Source: SCGC-AG-212-J23 sp036379875 | GTDB taxonomy: Bacteria; Pseudomonadota; Gammaproteobacteria; Burkholderiales; SG8-39 | Direction: 5' to 3' | Assembly (NCBI GenBank): GCA_036379875.1 | Contig: DASVFV010000098.1 | Span: 21,046-85,045, forward strand | Length of the DNA: 64,000 bases | In this document: positions 1 to 7,697 of the stretch, piece after piece | Layout of the letters: every line of letters starts with the position of its first letter | Numbering within the stretch: position 1 is the stretch's first letter | Made by a program: the position numbers and the translations under genes | The notes under the pieces: generated by a model | The model's input: the letters and a program-made list of their open reading frames with translations, nothing else | Told to the model about the DNA's origin: nothing | The model's database searches: none

Positions 1-194
1 CCGAGCCCGGCGGCGACGAAGGCCTCGCCGACGTGCGCGTGATCCGCGCGCTGTACCGCTCGGCCGAGCGCGGCGCGCCGGTGGCGCTCGAGCCGTTCGC
101 CAAGCGCGCGCGCCCGAGCCTCGAGCAGGAGATCCGGCGCCCGCCGGTCGAAAAACCCGACGTGATCCACGCGGCTGCCCCGTCGGGCAGCTGA
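1..194 (+). CDS. Gfo/Idh/MocA-family oxidoreductase, C-terminal fragment (cut by window start)
   Basis: Only the last 63 codons are present, read in the frame that ends in TGA at 192-194. The visible protein contains EGLADVRVIRALYRSAERG, which matches the end of the C-terminal alpha/beta domain of Gfo/Idh/MocA NAD(P)-dependent sugar or cyclitol dehydrogenases, where 'EGLADVR.I.A.Y.SA..G' is a common closing helix. The Rossmann domain and catalytic Lys lie outside the window, so substrate cannot be judged. The protein ends in a short Pro/Ala-rich tail. The next gene begins 28 bp later with its own strong ribosome binding site. Confidence 0.7.
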   Translation, partial: EPGGDEGLADVRVIRALYRSAERGAPVALEPFAKRARPSLEQEIRRPPVEKPDVIHAAAPSGS

Positions 195-222
195 ATTTCT
201 TACTTAACCAAAGGAGCCAGTG

Positions 223-645
223 ATGATGAAGACCCTGATCGCAGTCGCAGTGAGCGCCGCGTTCGCCTTCCCGGCGTTCGCGCAAACCAAGGCCGACACC
301 AAGAACGACCCGAACCTGCCGAGCGCGCAGGAACGCGCCGAGAACCGCGAGAAGCTGAACGAGAAGCTGCCGACCGCGGAAGAACGCGCGCAGAACCGCG
401 AGAAGGTGAGCAGGGGCGCGAGCAACGCGTCGCTCACCGCCAAGGTCAAGACCGCGCTCGCCTCCGACGCCGGCATGAAGACCATGACCAACATCGATGT
501 CGACTCCAACGAAGGCGTGGTCACGCTGAAGGGCAAAGTCGACTCGTCCGACGCGAAAAAGAAGGCCGAGGCGATCGCCAAGAAGGTGGACGGCGTGAAG
601 CGCGTCAAGAACGAGCTCAAGGTCGAAGCGAAGAAGAGCTCGTAG
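223..645 (+). CDS. Secreted BON-domain protein
   Basis: The 140-residue protein begins with a Sec signal peptide (residues 1-21, cleavage after AFA). Two copies of a 17-residue motif follow at about 32-65 (LPSAQERAENREK and LPTAEERAQNREK). One BON domain occupies about 70-135 (SLTAKVKTALASD ... GVVTLKGKV ... VKRVKNEL). BON domains are small alpha/beta modules of periplasmic or outer-membrane proteins such as OsmY and are thought to bind membranes or phospholipid. The ATG at 223 has AAGGAG at 211-216 with 6 nt spacing. A GTG at 220 and another ATG at 226 are also in frame. The duplicated charged linker is not part of the usual BON architecture. Confidence 0.85.
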   Translation: MMKTLIAVAVSAAFAFPAFAQTKADTKNDPNLPSAQERAENREKLNEKLPTAEERAQNREKVSRGASNASLTAKVKTALASDAGMKTMTNIDVDSNEGVVTLKGKVDSSDAKKKAEAIAKKVDGVKRVKNELKVEAKKSS

Positions 646-876
646 ATGGCGCAGCCCGGAACGCCGCTCCTCTCGGTCCTGCAGACCCGGGACGGCGTCT
701 GGAGCGTCAACGAGCGCGGGCCCTCCCGCGTGGCGATCGCGTACTTCCCCACGAAATGGGGCGCGATGCGCCACGCGGTGCGCACCGCGCGGGCGAAGCC
801 GCGCTGCCGCGTCGCGATCGTCGAGCGCGGGGGCGCGGTGCAGCTCGCTCATGACTACCAGCAGGAGGCAACATGA
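646..876 (+). CDS. Small hypothetical protein, DUF2188-like
   Basis: The 76-residue protein begins with ATG immediately after the TAG of the BON gene and ends in an ATGA overlap with the DUF4383 gene, so it looks translationally coupled on both sides. The pattern 'DGVWSVNERGPSRV ... A...A.R.A... RVAIVERGGAVQLAHDY' resembles small DUF2188 proteins, in which a Trp-containing strand is followed by a helix and a 'V.....G.I....Y' strand. There is no signal peptide or membrane segment. Function is unknown, and the family assignment is from pattern memory only. Confidence 0.6.
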   Translation: MAQPGTPLLSVLQTRDGVWSVNERGPSRVAIAYFPTKWGAMRHAVRTARAKPRCRVAIVERGGAVQLAHDYQQEAT

Positions 877-1382
877 AAACCAGGACCTTCGCACTGATCG
901 CCGGCATCGCCTACCTGGGCGCCGGGCTGCTCGGCCTGATCCCGGCCGCGCTCATGCCGCCGCCGGCGGATGCGCCGCCGACCAGCTTCACTCTGCTGTA
1001 CGGCTACCTGCTCGGGCTCTTTCCCGTCAACGTGCTGCACAGCGCGGTGCACCTCGCGATCGGCTTCTGGGGTATCGCGGCCAGCCGCGATGCCACCGGC
1101 GCCAAGGTGTACGGCCGCTCGCTCGCCATCCTGTACGGCGTGCTCGCGGTGATGGGCCTCATCCCCGGCCTCAACAACGTGTTCGGCTTCATTCCGCTGC
1201 ACGGCCACGACGTGTGGCTGCACGCGGGCACCGCGGCGATCGCCGCTTACTTCGGCTGGCGTACGGAGGTGGACGTGGAACGCAGGCACATGGCCGAGCG
1301 CCGGCAGCGCATGATGCCGGTCGCGCGCGAGCGCCGGCTCGGGCTCGCCGACCGCCGTCAGATGGCTTACACCGGCGCCTGA
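873..1382 (+). CDS. DUF4383 family integral membrane protein (copy 1)
   Basis: The 169-residue protein has four predicted membrane segments at about 5-27, 45-68, 87-108 and 115-132. It carries the DUF4383 signatures LFPVNVLHSAVHLAIG (His-rich second helix) and GHDVWLHAGTA. The last 35 residues are a soluble Arg-rich tail ending near ERRLGLADRR. The family has no known biochemical role; members are often annotated as stress-associated membrane proteins. GCAGGAGGCAAC supplies a good ribosome site, and the ATG overlaps the preceding stop. The next gene is a clear paralog, so this is a tandem duplication. Confidence 0.85.
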   Translation: MKTRTFALIAGIAYLGAGLLGLIPAALMPPPADAPPTSFTLLYGYLLGLFPVNVLHSAVHLAIGFWGIAASRDATGAKVYGRSLAILYGVLAVMGLIPGLNNVFGFIPLHGHDVWLHAGTAAIAAYFGWRTEVDVERRHMAERRQRMMPVARERRLGLADRRQMAYTGA

Positions 1383-1492
1383 GACGTAAAAGAAGGTTAA
1401 AGAGCCGAGCCTCCGGGTTGCAGGACAGCGGCGGACGGCGCGCACGAGCCGCAGACTGAAAAAAAGATAAACTCGCGCTGGGAGGGAGAAGA

Positions 1493-2026
1493 ATGAGAAG
1501 CGCGACGTTTGCGTTGTTCGCGGGTATCGCCTACTTGAGCGCCGGCATCATCGGCCTCATCCCGGCGGAGCTTTCGCCGCCGCCGGCCGATGCGCCGCTG
1601 GTGCGCTACAACGTGCTGTACGGCCACATGCTCGGGATATTCCCGGTCAACGTGCTGCACAGCATCGTCCACCTGGCGATCGGCGCCTGGGGGATCTCGG
1701 CGTGGCGCGCCGACCACCACTTCGGCCGCGGCATGGGCAGCCCGAAGCTGTTCGCGCGCTCGATCGCCATCTTCTACGCCGCGCTCGCCCTGCTCGGCCT
1801 GATCCCGGCCACCAACACGCTGTTCGGCCTGATCCCGATCTACGGCCACGACGTGTGGCTGCACGCCGGTACCGCGCTCGTCGCGAGCTATTTCGGCTGG
1901 CGCACCGAGAACGAGGTCGAGCGGCGCGGCGGCGAGTCGACCGACCGGCGCCAGCAGGCGGTGCCGGTCGAGGTCGAGCGCCGCCTCGGCCACGCCGACC
2001 GCCGCGTGCCGGGCAGCGAAGTCTAG
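1493..2026 (+). CDS. DUF4383 family integral membrane protein (copy 2)
   Basis: This 177-residue paralog of the preceding gene keeps the same N-terminal helix, the PPPADAP loop, FPVNVLHSIVHLAIGAWGI, GHDVWLHAGTA and an ERRLGHADRR tail. It differs by a short insertion (ADHHFGRGMGS, about residues 74-84) between helices 2 and 3. A strong purine-rich site (GGGAGGGAGAAGA) lies just before the ATG. The 110 bp separating it from copy 1 contain nothing else recognisable. Conservation of both loops and tail suggests that both copies are functional. Confidence 0.85.
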   Translation: MRSATFALFAGIAYLSAGIIGLIPAELSPPPADAPLVRYNVLYGHMLGIFPVNVLHSIVHLAIGAWGISAWRADHHFGRGMGSPKLFARSIAIFYAALALLGLIPATNTLFGLIPIYGHDVWLHAGTALVASYFGWRTENEVERRGGESTDRRQQAVPVEVERRLGHADRRVPGSEV

Positions 2027-2040
2027 GGAAGCTCTGAAAA

Positions 2041-2114
2041 GTCGTCCCCGCGAAGGCGGGGACCCCGTCTTTTCTTTTTAGATTAAATGGGGTTCCCGCC
2101 TGCGCAGGAACGAC
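2041..2114. repeat. Palindromic REP-like element, copy 1 of 3
   Basis: This 74-bp element has imperfect inverted arms of about 28 bp (GTCGTCCCCGCGAAGGCGGG ... and its complement ending GGAACGAC) around an A/T-rich centre (TCTTTTCTTTTTAGATTAAA). Each arm contains its own small palindrome (CCCCGC..GGCGGGG). It starts 14 bp after the stop of the second DUF4383 gene and lies between convergent genes. Closely related elements occur at 13119-13192 and 43973-44048. Both a bidirectional terminator and a dispersed REP/MITE-type repeat fit what is seen. Confidence 0.85.
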
Positions 2115-2138
2115 GGTTTTGCGCGTGTGCCGGGATTG

Positions 2139-3224
2139 TTAGCGGCTCGCGAGCGCCGCCCCTTCGGTGAGGGATTTCAACTTCGCCCATGCGACTTGAG
2201 GATGGGAGCGCCCGCCGAAGCCGCAGTCGCACCCCGCGATCACGTTCTCGCTGCCGAGGCGCCGCACGAAGCGCCGGATGCGCTGCGCCACGAGCTCCGG
2301 GTGCTCGACCACGTCGGTGGAATGCGTCACCACGCCGGGAACGAGGATCTTGCCCTCCGGCAGCTTCACGCTGTCCCACACCGCGTACTCGTGCTCGTGG
2401 CGCGCATTCGCGCCCTCGATGAGGTAGGCCTGCGCCTTCACGCGCAGCAGCAGGTCCACCACGTCCTTCAGCTCGATGTCGAACGCGTGCGGGCCATGCC
2501 AGCTTCCCCAGCACAGGTGGTAGCGCACGCGCTCTTCCGGCACGTTGCGCAACGCATGGTTCAGCGCTTCGATGCGCAGCAGTGACCTTTTCTTGAAAGC
2601 GGAAAGCCCCACGGGGATTCCGATGCGGTCCCACAGCGCGACCAGCCACGCGTCGTCGATCTGCAGCACCACGCCTGAAGCGGCGATCGCCTCGTACTCC
2701 ACGCGCATCGCCTCGGCGATGGCGCAGACGAATTCCTCCTCGCTCCTGTAATACTCGTTGCGCCGGTAGACCTCCAGGCTCGCCGGCGCGGTGGAGGTCA
2801 GGAACGCGTCCTCCGCAGGCACGCGAGCCTTCAGCGCCTCGATCTCCTTCTGCAATGAATCGAGGCCGGTATAGGTGATGGGCGCGGTGCAGACCCAGAT
2901 TGGGCGCACGCGCTTGATCTGCTCGCCCGGCGCGTAGAACAGCGTGCCCTTTTCGGCCGCGTACTTGTAGAACTCGGCGAAGGCTTCGCGGTCCCGGCCC
3001 TGCGCGATGAGCGGCACCGCCCCCGGGGCGGGCGGGCGCGGCTCGAAGCCGCCGAAGCGGCTCTCCATGTACGAGAGCCAGTCGCCGCCCTTCGTGTATT
3101 CGCCCTCGTTCACCAGGTCCAGGCCGAGCTCGCGCTGCTTGCGCACCACCCATTCGACGTCCTGCCCCTCGTACGGGAGGCTTCCCACGTGCGTGGTGAG
3201 GATCTTTTTCGTCGAGCGTTTCAT
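2139..3224 (-). CDS. MetE-C-like cobalamin-independent methionine synthase family protein
   Basis: The 361-residue protein matches the C-terminal catalytic barrel of methionine synthase II and related methyl or CoM transferases. It has THVGSLP at 11-17, EGEYTKGGDW at 40-49 and a probable zinc site from His236 and Cys238 (YHLCWGSWHGPH), Glu270 (LIEGAN) and Cys332/334 (AGCDCGFGG). The N-terminal half of full MetE is absent, as in archaeal MetE-like and epoxyalkane:CoM transferase-like proteins, so the thiol acceptor is unknown. I chose the ATG at 3224 because the family N-terminus begins there; a longer frame to 3305 would enter livK. It is divergent from livK with 38 bp between starts. Confidence 0.75.
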   Translation of the reverse strand: MKRSTKKILTTHVGSLPYEGQDVEWVVRKQRELGLDLVNEGEYTKGGDWLSYMESRFGGFEPRPPAPGAVPLIAQGRDREAFAEFYKYAAEKGTLFYAPGEQIKRVRPIWVCTAPITYTGLDSLQKEIEALKARVPAEDAFLTSTAPASLEVYRRNEYYRSEEEFVCAIAEAMRVEYEAIAASGVVLQIDDAWLVALWDRIGIPVGLSAFKKRSLLRIEALNHALRNVPEERVRYHLCWGSWHGPHAFDIELKDVVDLLLRVKAQAYLIEGANARHEHEYAVWDSVKLPEGKILVPGVVTHSTDVVEHPELVAQRIRRFVRRLGSENVIAGCDCGFGGRSHPQVAWAKLKSLTEGAALASR

Positions 3225-3262
3225 TCTTTGGTATGGTAGCGGCTCCTTAGGAGGAGGAAGCC

Positions 3263-4438
3263 ATGCTTCGCATCGCCATCGCCGTCGCCGCGGCGCTCGC
3301 CGCATCCGGCACCTACGCGCAACAGACCGTCAAGATCGGCATGCCGCTCACGCTGTCCGGCCAGTTCGCCGACGCCGCGAACCAGATGCTGAACGGCGTG
3401 AAGACCTACATGAAGATGCACGGCGACACGGTGGCCGGGCGCAAGATCGAGCTCGTCACCAAGGACGTCGGCGGCCCGGCACCCGACGTCGCCAAGCGCC
3501 TGTCGCAGGAGCTGGTGGTGCGCGACAACGTCGACATGCTGGCCGGCTACGTGCTCACGCCGAACGCGATGGCGGGCGGCGACGTGTCGGCCGAGGCGAA
3601 GAAGTTCATGGTGGTGATGAATGCCGCCACCTCGGTGGTGATCACCAAGTCGCCGTACATGATCCGCACCTCGGTCACGCTGCCGCAGGTGATGGAGACC
3701 TTCGGCACCTGGGCGGCGGCCAAGGGCGGCGTGAAGCAGGTGTACACCATGGTCACCGACTACGGCCCCGGGCACGACTCGGAGAGCGCGTTCCAGAGCG
3801 CCTTCAAGGCGGCCGGCGGCAACGTGGTCGGCTCGGTGCGCTTCCCGGTCGCGAACCCGGACTTCTCGGCCTTCGTGCAGCGCGCCAAGGACATCGGCCC
3901 GGAGGCGATCTTCATCTTCATTCCGGGCGGCGCGCAGCCCGCGGCGCTCGGCAAGGCGATGGCCGAGCGCGGCATCGACAAGAAGAAGACCAAGGTGCTT
4001 GGCTCGGGCGAGACCACCGCGGAGGCGGCGCTGAAGAGCATGGGCGACACCGCGCTCGACATCATCACCGCGTGGCACTACGACTACATGGACAAGAACC
4101 CGCTCAACCAGAAGTTCGTCAAGGCCTACCAGGAAGTGTCGAACGGCCGCAACCCGGACTTCTTCTCGATCGGCGGCTATGACGGCATGCACGCGATCTA
4201 CGAGACGCTCAAGAAGACCAAGGGCAAGACCGACGCCGAGGCCATGATCGCGGCCGCCAAGGGCCTCAAGTGGGACAGCCCGCGCGGGCCGATGATGATC
4301 GATCCGGAGACGCGCGACGTGGTGCAGAACGTGTACATCCGCCGCGTGCAGAAGGTCGGCAACGAGCTGGTCAACGTGCCGTTCGACATGATCCCGATGG
4401 TGAAGGACCCGGCCGGGGAGCGCCGTAAGAAGAAATAG
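3263..4438 (+). CDS. livK: ABC transporter periplasmic substrate-binding protein (LivK type)
   Basis: The 391-residue protein has a Sec signal peptide (1-19) followed by QTVKIGMPLTLSGQFAD, the usual beginning of a type I periplasmic binding protein of the branched-chain amino acid class (Peripla_BP_6). It is the first gene of an importer with two permeases and two ATPases, all overlapping or nearly so. GGAGGAGG provides a strong ribosome site. LivK-type receptors bind leucine/isoleucine/valine but also urea, amides and aromatic acids, and substrate cannot be decided from sequence. Catabolic neighbours elsewhere in the window make a non-amino-acid ligand quite possible. Confidence 0.85.
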   Translation: MLRIAIAVAAALAASGTYAQQTVKIGMPLTLSGQFADAANQMLNGVKTYMKMHGDTVAGRKIELVTKDVGGPAPDVAKRLSQELVVRDNVDMLAGYVLTPNAMAGGDVSAEAKKFMVVMNAATSVVITKSPYMIRTSVTLPQVMETFGTWAAAKGGVKQVYTMVTDYGPGHDSESAFQSAFKAAGGNVVGSVRFPVANPDFSAFVQRAKDIGPEAIFIFIPGGAQPAALGKAMAERGIDKKKTKVLGSGETTAEAALKSMGDTALDIITAWHYDYMDKNPLNQKFVKAYQEVSNGRNPDFFSIGGYDGMHAIYETLKKTKGKTDAEAMIAAAKGLKWDSPRGPMMIDPETRDVVQNVYIRRVQKVGNELVNVPFDMIPMVKDPAGERRKKK

Positions 4439-4447
4439 GTAGTCCCC

Positions 4448-5314
4448 GTGCTTTCTTCGCTGGCGGGCGTGCTCTTCGACGGGTTCGCCTACGGGATGCT
4501 GCTGTTCCTGCTCTCGGTGGGGCTGTCGGTGACGCTCGGGATGATGAACTTCGTCAACCTGGCGCACTACGGCTTCGCCCTGGTGGGCGGCTACGCGATG
4601 GTCACGCTGGTCAACCAGCTGGGCTGGAATTTCTTCGCCGCCCTGCCGCTCGCCTTCATCGTCGCGGCGCTGGTGTCGGTGGTGCTGGAGCGCACGCTGT
4701 TCCGGCGCCTCTACCGCGCCACGGACCTCGACCAGTGCCTGTTCACCATCGGCATCGCGTTCATCGCGATCGCGGCCTTTTCCTGGTTCTACACCAGCGA
4801 GCCGCAGTCGGTTCCGGCGCCGTTCGCGCGCGACCAGCCGATCGTGGTGATGGGCATGGGCTTCAGCCAGTACCGCACCTTCCTGATCGTGTTCGGCCTC
4901 GCGGTCACGGCTGTCCTGGTGTTCTTCCTCGAAAGGACCCGGTTCGGCGCGCGCATCCGCGCCGCGGTCGACAATCAGCGCATGGCGCGCGGCCTGGGCA
5001 TCGACGTCGACCGCGCCTTCATGTTCACCTTCGCGCTCGGCGGCGGGCTCGCCGGGCTGGGCGGCGCGCTCGCCATCGAGGTGATCGGCCTCGACCCGAG
5101 CTTCGCGCTGAGCTACCTGCTGGTCTACGTGCTGATCGTGGTGGCGGTCGGCGGCCTGGGATCGATCGGCGGCTCGTTCGCGGCCGCGACCGTGCTCGGC
5201 ATCACCGACACGGCGGGCAAGTACTACTTTCCGTGGCTCGGCTCCTTCCTCATCTACCTCGTCATGGTCGGGTTGCTGATGTGGCGTCCCCAGGGTCTGT
5301 TTGGAAAACGCTGA
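4448..5314 (+). CDS. livH: Branched-chain amino acid type ABC transporter permease (LivH)
   Basis: The 288-residue integral membrane protein has about eight hydrophobic segments. Family motifs include SLAGVLFDGFAYGMLLFLLS at the N-terminus, GLSVTLGMMNFVNLAHY near 25-40 and VGGLGSIGGSFAAA near the C-terminus. It forms half of the membrane channel with LivM. The start is GTG 9 bp after the livK stop and has only a weak ribosome site, so expression probably depends on coupling. The end overlaps the livM start by 14 nt. Confidence 0.85.
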   Translation: MLSSLAGVLFDGFAYGMLLFLLSVGLSVTLGMMNFVNLAHYGFALVGGYAMVTLVNQLGWNFFAALPLAFIVAALVSVVLERTLFRRLYRATDLDQCLFTIGIAFIAIAAFSWFYTSEPQSVPAPFARDQPIVVMGMGFSQYRTFLIVFGLAVTAVLVFFLERTRFGARIRAAVDNQRMARGLGIDVDRAFMFTFALGGGLAGLGGALAIEVIGLDPSFALSYLLVYVLIVVAVGGLGSIGGSFAAATVLGITDTAGKYYFPWLGSFLIYLVMVGLLMWRPQGLFGKR

Positions 5315-6290
5315 ATCCAACGCGGTTTCTTCGCGTCCTCTGGCCCATTTCCGGCAGAAGACGCGCTGGCACCCGCTGGAGATCGCGTTCTGGCTGTGCA
5401 CGCTGCTGCCGTTCGTGGTCACGCCGCACTACCTGTCGCTCGCCAGCCAGATCGCCATCACGGCCCTCTTCGCGCTGTCGCTCGACCTGATCCTCGGCTA
5501 CGCCGGCATCGTGTCGCTCGGCCATGCGGCTTTCTTCGGTGTCGGCGCCTACACCGCGGGACTGATCGCCAAGCATTACTGGACCGAGCCGCTCAGCGCG
5601 CTGCTCATCGCTGCCGCGCTCGCCGGCCTGGTGGGTTACGCGACCAGCCACATCATCGTGCGCTTCCGCCACCTCGCGCTCATCATGCTGACCATGGGCC
5701 TCGGCCTGCTGCTGCACGAGGCCTTCAACAGCGCGAGCGCGCTGACCGGCGGCGCCGACGGGCTGCAGGGCTTTCGCGTGCCGGCGGTGCTCGGTTTCAA
5801 GTTCGATATGTTCGGCCGCGCCGCCTACGCCTATTCGCTGGCGGTGCTGTTCATCTGTTTCCTGGTTTGCCGAAGAATCATCCACTCGCCGTTCGGCCTG
5901 GCCCTGCGCGGGATCCGGGAGAACGCCACGCGCATGCCGGCGATCGGCGCGCCGAGCCGCGCGCACCTGCGCAAGGCCTACACCATCGCCGCGGTGCTGG
6001 CCGGCATCGCCGGCGCGCTCCTCACCCACACCACCTCGACGGTGTCGCTCGAGACGCTGTCCTTCGGCCGCTCGGCCGACGTGCTGGTGATCCTGATCCT
6101 CGGCGGCGCCGGCCGCCTGTACGGCGGCATCATCGGCGCGATCATCTACATGGTGGCGCGCGACCAGTTCTCCGGCATCAACCCGCAATACTGGTACTTC
6201 TGGATCGGCCTGCTGCTGGTCGCGGTGGTGATGTTCCTGCCCAACGGGATCCTGGGAGGGTTGTCAAGATTCTTTCCACGCAAAAGCTGA
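5301..6290 (+). CDS. livM: Branched-chain amino acid type ABC transporter permease (LivM)
   Basis: The 329-residue protein begins with TTG inside the end of livH. It has nine or ten hydrophobic segments and the LivM signatures SLDLILGYAGIVSLGHAAFF (about 57-76) and GGAGRLYGGIIGA. In this family the second permease commonly carries a longer soluble N-terminus, here ENAESNAVSSRPLAHFRQKT. Its last codons run through the ribosome-site region of livG, so the pair is translationally interlocked. Confidence 0.85.
   Translation: MENAESNAVSSRPLAHFRQKTRWHPLEIAFWLCTLLPFVVTPHYLSLASQIAITALFALSLDLILGYAGIVSLGHAAFFGVGAYTAGLIAKHYWTEPLSALLIAAALAGLVGYATSHIIVRFRHLALIMLTMGLGLLLHEAFNSASALTGGADGLQGFRVPAVLGFKFDMFGRAAYAYSLAVLFICFLVCRRIIHSPFGLALRGIRENATRMPAIGAPSRAHLRKAYTIAAVLAGIAGALLTHTTSTVSLETLSFGRSADVLVILILGGAGRLYGGIIGAIIYMVARDQFSGINPQYWYFWIGLLLVAVVMFLPNGILGGLSRFFPRKS
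6254..6260 (+). promoter_or_regulatory. Shine-Dalgarno sequence GGGAGGG that decides the livG start
   Basis: A strong anti-16S complement lies inside the 3' end of livM. It is 8 nt upstream of ATT at 6269, the position where the LivG family N-terminus begins in the right frame. No ATG, GTG or TTG exists in that frame between here and well inside the nucleotide-binding fold, so this site is the main argument for a non-canonical AUU start. Confidence 0.5.
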
Positions 6291-7015
6291 ACAAGAGCTT
6301 CGGCTCGCTGGTCGTCGCGCACGACATCAGCCTCGAGCTGCCGCAGGGGGTTCGTTATGCCCTCATCGGGCCGAACGGCGCGGGCAAGACCACGCTCATG
6401 AACCTGCTCACCGGCATGCTGCGGCCGGATTCGGGCGCGGTGTTCCTGGGCGGCGAGGACGTGACCGCGCTGCGGCCCGACCAGCGCGTGAAGCGCGGGC
6501 TCGCGCGCACCTTCCAGATCAACACGCTGTTCCCGCACCTGAGCGCGCTCGAATCGGTGACGCTCGCGGTGCTCGAGCGCGAAGGCCATGCGCACAACTG
6601 GTGGCGCGGCCTGCCGCGCTTCTCTGCGGCGATCGAAGAGGCGCACGCGATCCTGCAATCGTTGAAGGTCCCTGCCGAAAAACAGACGCGCGAGCTCCCG
6701 TACGGCCAGCAAAGGCTGCTCGAGATCGCGCTGGCGCTCGCCACGAAGCCGAAAGTGCTGCTGCTCGACGAGCCGGCCGCCGGGGTGCCGAAGGAGGAAA
6801 GCGCGGCGCTGTTCGACGCCATCGCCAACCTGTCGCGCGAGCTCACCATCCTGTTCATCGAGCACGACATGGACGTGGTGTTCCGCTTCGCGGCCAGGAT
6901 CATCGTCATGGTGGGCGGGCGCATCCTGGTCGAGGGCGCACCGCAGGACATCGCGCGCGACGCTGCGGTACGCGAGGTGTATCTAGGGAAAATGAGTCGG
7001 GAAGCGCATGCTTGA
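6269..7015 (+). CDS. livG: Branched-chain amino acid type ABC transporter ATP-binding protein (LivG), probable ATT start
   Basis: The 248-residue ATPase has Walker A GPNGAGKTTL, a LivG-type signature LPYGQQR and Walker B VLLLDEPAAG, followed by the switch His in FIEHDMD. It partners LivF to drive the LivHM channel. The reading frame is open far upstream, but that part is a shadow of livM. The first family-like residues (STQKLNKSFGSLVV) follow ATT at 6269, which is preceded by a strong ribosome site. CTG at 6287 is the other candidate. A base-calling error in the assembly would also explain the missing start. Confidence 0.8.
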   Translation: MLSTQKLNKSFGSLVVAHDISLELPQGVRYALIGPNGAGKTTLMNLLTGMLRPDSGAVFLGGEDVTALRPDQRVKRGLARTFQINTLFPHLSALESVTLAVLEREGHAHNWWRGLPRFSAAIEEAHAILQSLKVPAEKQTRELPYGQQRLLEIALALATKPKVLLLDEPAAGVPKEESAALFDAIANLSRELTILFIEHDMDVVFRFAARIIVMVGGRILVEGAPQDIARDAAVREVYLGKMSREAHA

Positions 7016-7697
7016 GCTGAAGAACGTGCGCGCCGGCTACGGCGAGGCGGTGGTGCTCGAGGACATCTCGCTCGAGCTGCCGGCGAGCGGCAGCCTCGCG
7101 GTGCTGGGACGCAACGGGGTCGGCAAGTCCACCCTGCTCCTCACCATCATGGGCTACACGCGGCTCCACCAGGGCAGCATTGCCTTCAGGGATCGAGACC
7201 TGGCGGGCCTGCCGGCCCACCGCCGCGCGCAGCTCGGCATCGGCTGGGTGGCGCAGGAGCGCGAGATCTTCCCCTCGCTCAGCCTGGAGGAGAACCTGAC
7301 CGTGGCGGCGCGCCCCGGGCGCTGGGACCTCGAAGCGGTCTACCAGCTGTTCCCGCGCCTGCGCGAGCGCAGGCGCAACATGGGCAACCAGCTCTCGGGC
7401 GGCGAGCAGCAGATGCTCGCGATCGCGCGCGCGCTGATGACCAACCCGTCGCTGCTCCTGCTCGACGAGCCGCTCGAGGGCTTGGCGCCCATCATCATCG
7501 AGGAACTGGTTTCCAGCCTCAGGAATCTGCAGGGCATGGCCGTCGTGCTGGTCGAGCAGCACACCGGCATCGCGCTCTCGCTCACCGAGAACGCGGTGGT
7601 GATCGAGCGCGGCCGCATCGTGCACCGCGCCCGCTCCGCGGAGCTGGCGCGCGACCCCGACATGGCCGCGCGCGTACTAGGCCTCGCCGCCGGCTAG
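7008..7697 (+). CDS. livF: Branched-chain amino acid type ABC transporter ATP-binding protein (LivF)
   Basis: The 229-residue ATPase has Walker A GRNGVGKSTLL (about 36-46), signature LSGGEQQ, Walker B LLLLDEPLEG and switch VEQHTG, all canonical for LivF. Its ATG overlaps the end of livG by 8 nt and it closes the importer operon. The stop overlaps the end of the convergent membrane-protein gene by 4 bp (7694-7697), and no terminator hairpin is visible between them. Confidence 0.88.
   Translation: MLELKNVRAGYGEAVVLEDISLELPASGSLAVLGRNGVGKSTLLLTIMGYTRLHQGSIAFRDRDLAGLPAHRRAQLGIGWVAQEREIFPSLSLEENLTVAARPGRWDLEAVYQLFPRLRERRRNMGNQLSGGEQQMLAIARALMTNPSLLLLDEPLEGLAPIIIEELVSSLRNLQGMAVVLVEQHTGIALSLTENAVVIERGRIVHRARSAELARDPDMAARVLGLAAG

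Noticed and set aside
3221..5422. 733-codon minus-strand open frame opposite livK and livH
   Set aside because: Composition is Arg/His/Glu/Asp shadow of high-GC coding DNA; the plus-strand genes carry all the family motifs.
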